From Rickettsia typhi (lineage in GTDB: Bacteria > Pseudomonadota > Alphaproteobacteria > Rickettsiales > UBA1997), in assembly GCA_945906835.1 (NCBI GenBank), contig CAMDRL010000097.1, positions 1-5,637 of the forward strand: a DNA stretch of 5,637 bases, written 5' to 3'. Positions 5,052-5,637 of this stretch are shown here, in pieces (position 1 is the stretch's first letter; the number at the start of each line of letters is the position of its first letter). The translations under genes and the position numbers were made by a program. Below the pieces are notes generated by a model. The model saw only the letters and a program-made list of their open reading frames with translations. It had not been told where the DNA came from and searched no databases.

Positions 5052-5637
5052 ATGAGTCTTAAAGAGCAAGAAATTTTGCAAGAATTTGATGCGGCTAAAG
5101 CAATTTTAAAAGGTCATTTTATTTTATCTTCGGGTTTGCATTCTGATACTTATTTGCAGTGCGCCAGAGTTTTAATGGATACCAAAAGATCAGAAAAACT
5201 CTGTAAAGAATTAGCTAAAAAAATTATTGAAAAACTAGGCAAAAATTTTGCTGATATTGTGGTTGCGCCAGCAATGGGTGGTGTTGTAGTTGGATATGAA
5301 ATTGGGCGTCAGCTTGAATTACCAACAATATTTTGTGAAAGAGTTAATGGTGAATTTCAGTTAAGAAGAGGTTTTGAATTGCCTGAAAATGCCAGAGTTT
5401 TGGTGGTTGAAGATGTGATTACTACAGGAAAATCTTCTTTAGAAACTTTCGATTTGGTTAAAAAAATTGGTGGTAAAGTTGTGGCTGAGGCTTCTTTAGT
5501 TGATAGACGTGGTGAAAAAGATTTGCAAAGTAAAATGGGAGTTCCGGTTGTTTCTTTATTGAAAATTGAGGTTAAGACTTTTGATGGAAATAACATTCCA
5601 GAAGAGCTTAGAGATATTGAGGCTGTGAAGCCGGGAA
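5052..5637 (+). CDS. pyrE: Orotate phosphoribosyltransferase, cut by the window edge
   Basis: PyrE joins orotate to PRPP to make orotidine 5'-monophosphate and pyrophosphate, the fifth step of de novo UMP synthesis in the cytoplasm. The frame is open from ATG at 5052-5054 to the right edge, 195 codons without a stop. Seen in order are GHFILSSGLHSDTYLQCARVL (residues 21-41), APAMGGVVVGYEIGRQL (72-88), CERVNGEFQLRRGFEL (95-110) and the PRPP-binding loop VLVVEDVITTGKS (116-128; Glu120-Asp121 are the acidic pair). These read like the Thermus-type PyrE subfamily of about 190-200 residues rather than the E. coli type. The last codons read AVKPG; many relatives end at a similar ..KPGSR, so only a few codons are probably missing. 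It is divergent from kdsD. No good Shine-Dalgarno sequence precedes the ATG. Confidence 0.93.
   Translation, partial: MSLKEQEILQEFDAAKAILKGHFILSSGLHSDTYLQCARVLMDTKRSEKLCKELAKKIIEKLGKNFADIVVAPAMGGVVVGYEIGRQLELPTIFCERVNGEFQLRRGFELPENARVLVVEDVITTGKSSLETFDLVKKIGGKVVAEASLVDRRGEKDLQSKMGVPVVSLLKIEVKTFDGNNIPEELRDIEAVKPG

Noticed and set aside
5357..5596. Open frame on the minus strand at the right end
   Set aside because: It is antisense to pyrE, which has a full set of family motifs on the + strand.

Overview
The window is AT-rich DNA from a bacterial chromosome, most likely an alphaproteobacterium with a low-GC genome (Rickettsiales-like in style; not identified further). The EF-P, PntB and KdsD proteins read like alphaproteobacterial family members. 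Diaminopimelate, Kdo/LPS and c-type cytochrome genes indicate a Gram-negative, respiring cell that makes peptidoglycan and probably LPS. A pyrE gene suggests that de novo pyrimidine synthesis is at least partly kept. No phage, plasmid, transposase or CRISPR gene is visible.

Layout: positions 1-346 hold a weak small ORF on the + strand (75-350) with a 21-bp tandem duplication. From there up to 4914 all recognisable genes lie on the minus strand. In transcription order these are kdsD (arabinose-5-phosphate isomerase), pntB (transhydrogenase beta subunit), efp (elongation factor P), dapF (diaminopimelate epimerase) and ccmH (cytochrome c maturation). Divergent from kdsD, on the + strand, is pyrE (from 5052). 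It runs off the right edge probably only a few codons before its end.

Transcription units (inferred): pntB-efp (35-nt gap), ended by a strong hairpin at 1732-1754; and dapF-ccmH (3-nt gap), with a possible TATAAT box at 1691-1696. kdsD stands alone between two palindromic repeats. The genes are housekeeping genes from different pathways (LPS, redox/NADPH, translation, cell wall, respiration, pyrimidines) and do not form one dedicated system.

The most notable content is non-coding. Palindromic elements sit at gene edges: a near-perfect long hairpin at 3870-3948, an imperfect relative at 4946-5008, a short CCTGA..TCAGG palindrome that encodes the last residues of ccmH (358-384), and a REP-like hairpin in the dapF leader (1656-1676). 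These look like dispersed genomic repeats. I saw no convincing evidence of a new multi-gene system.
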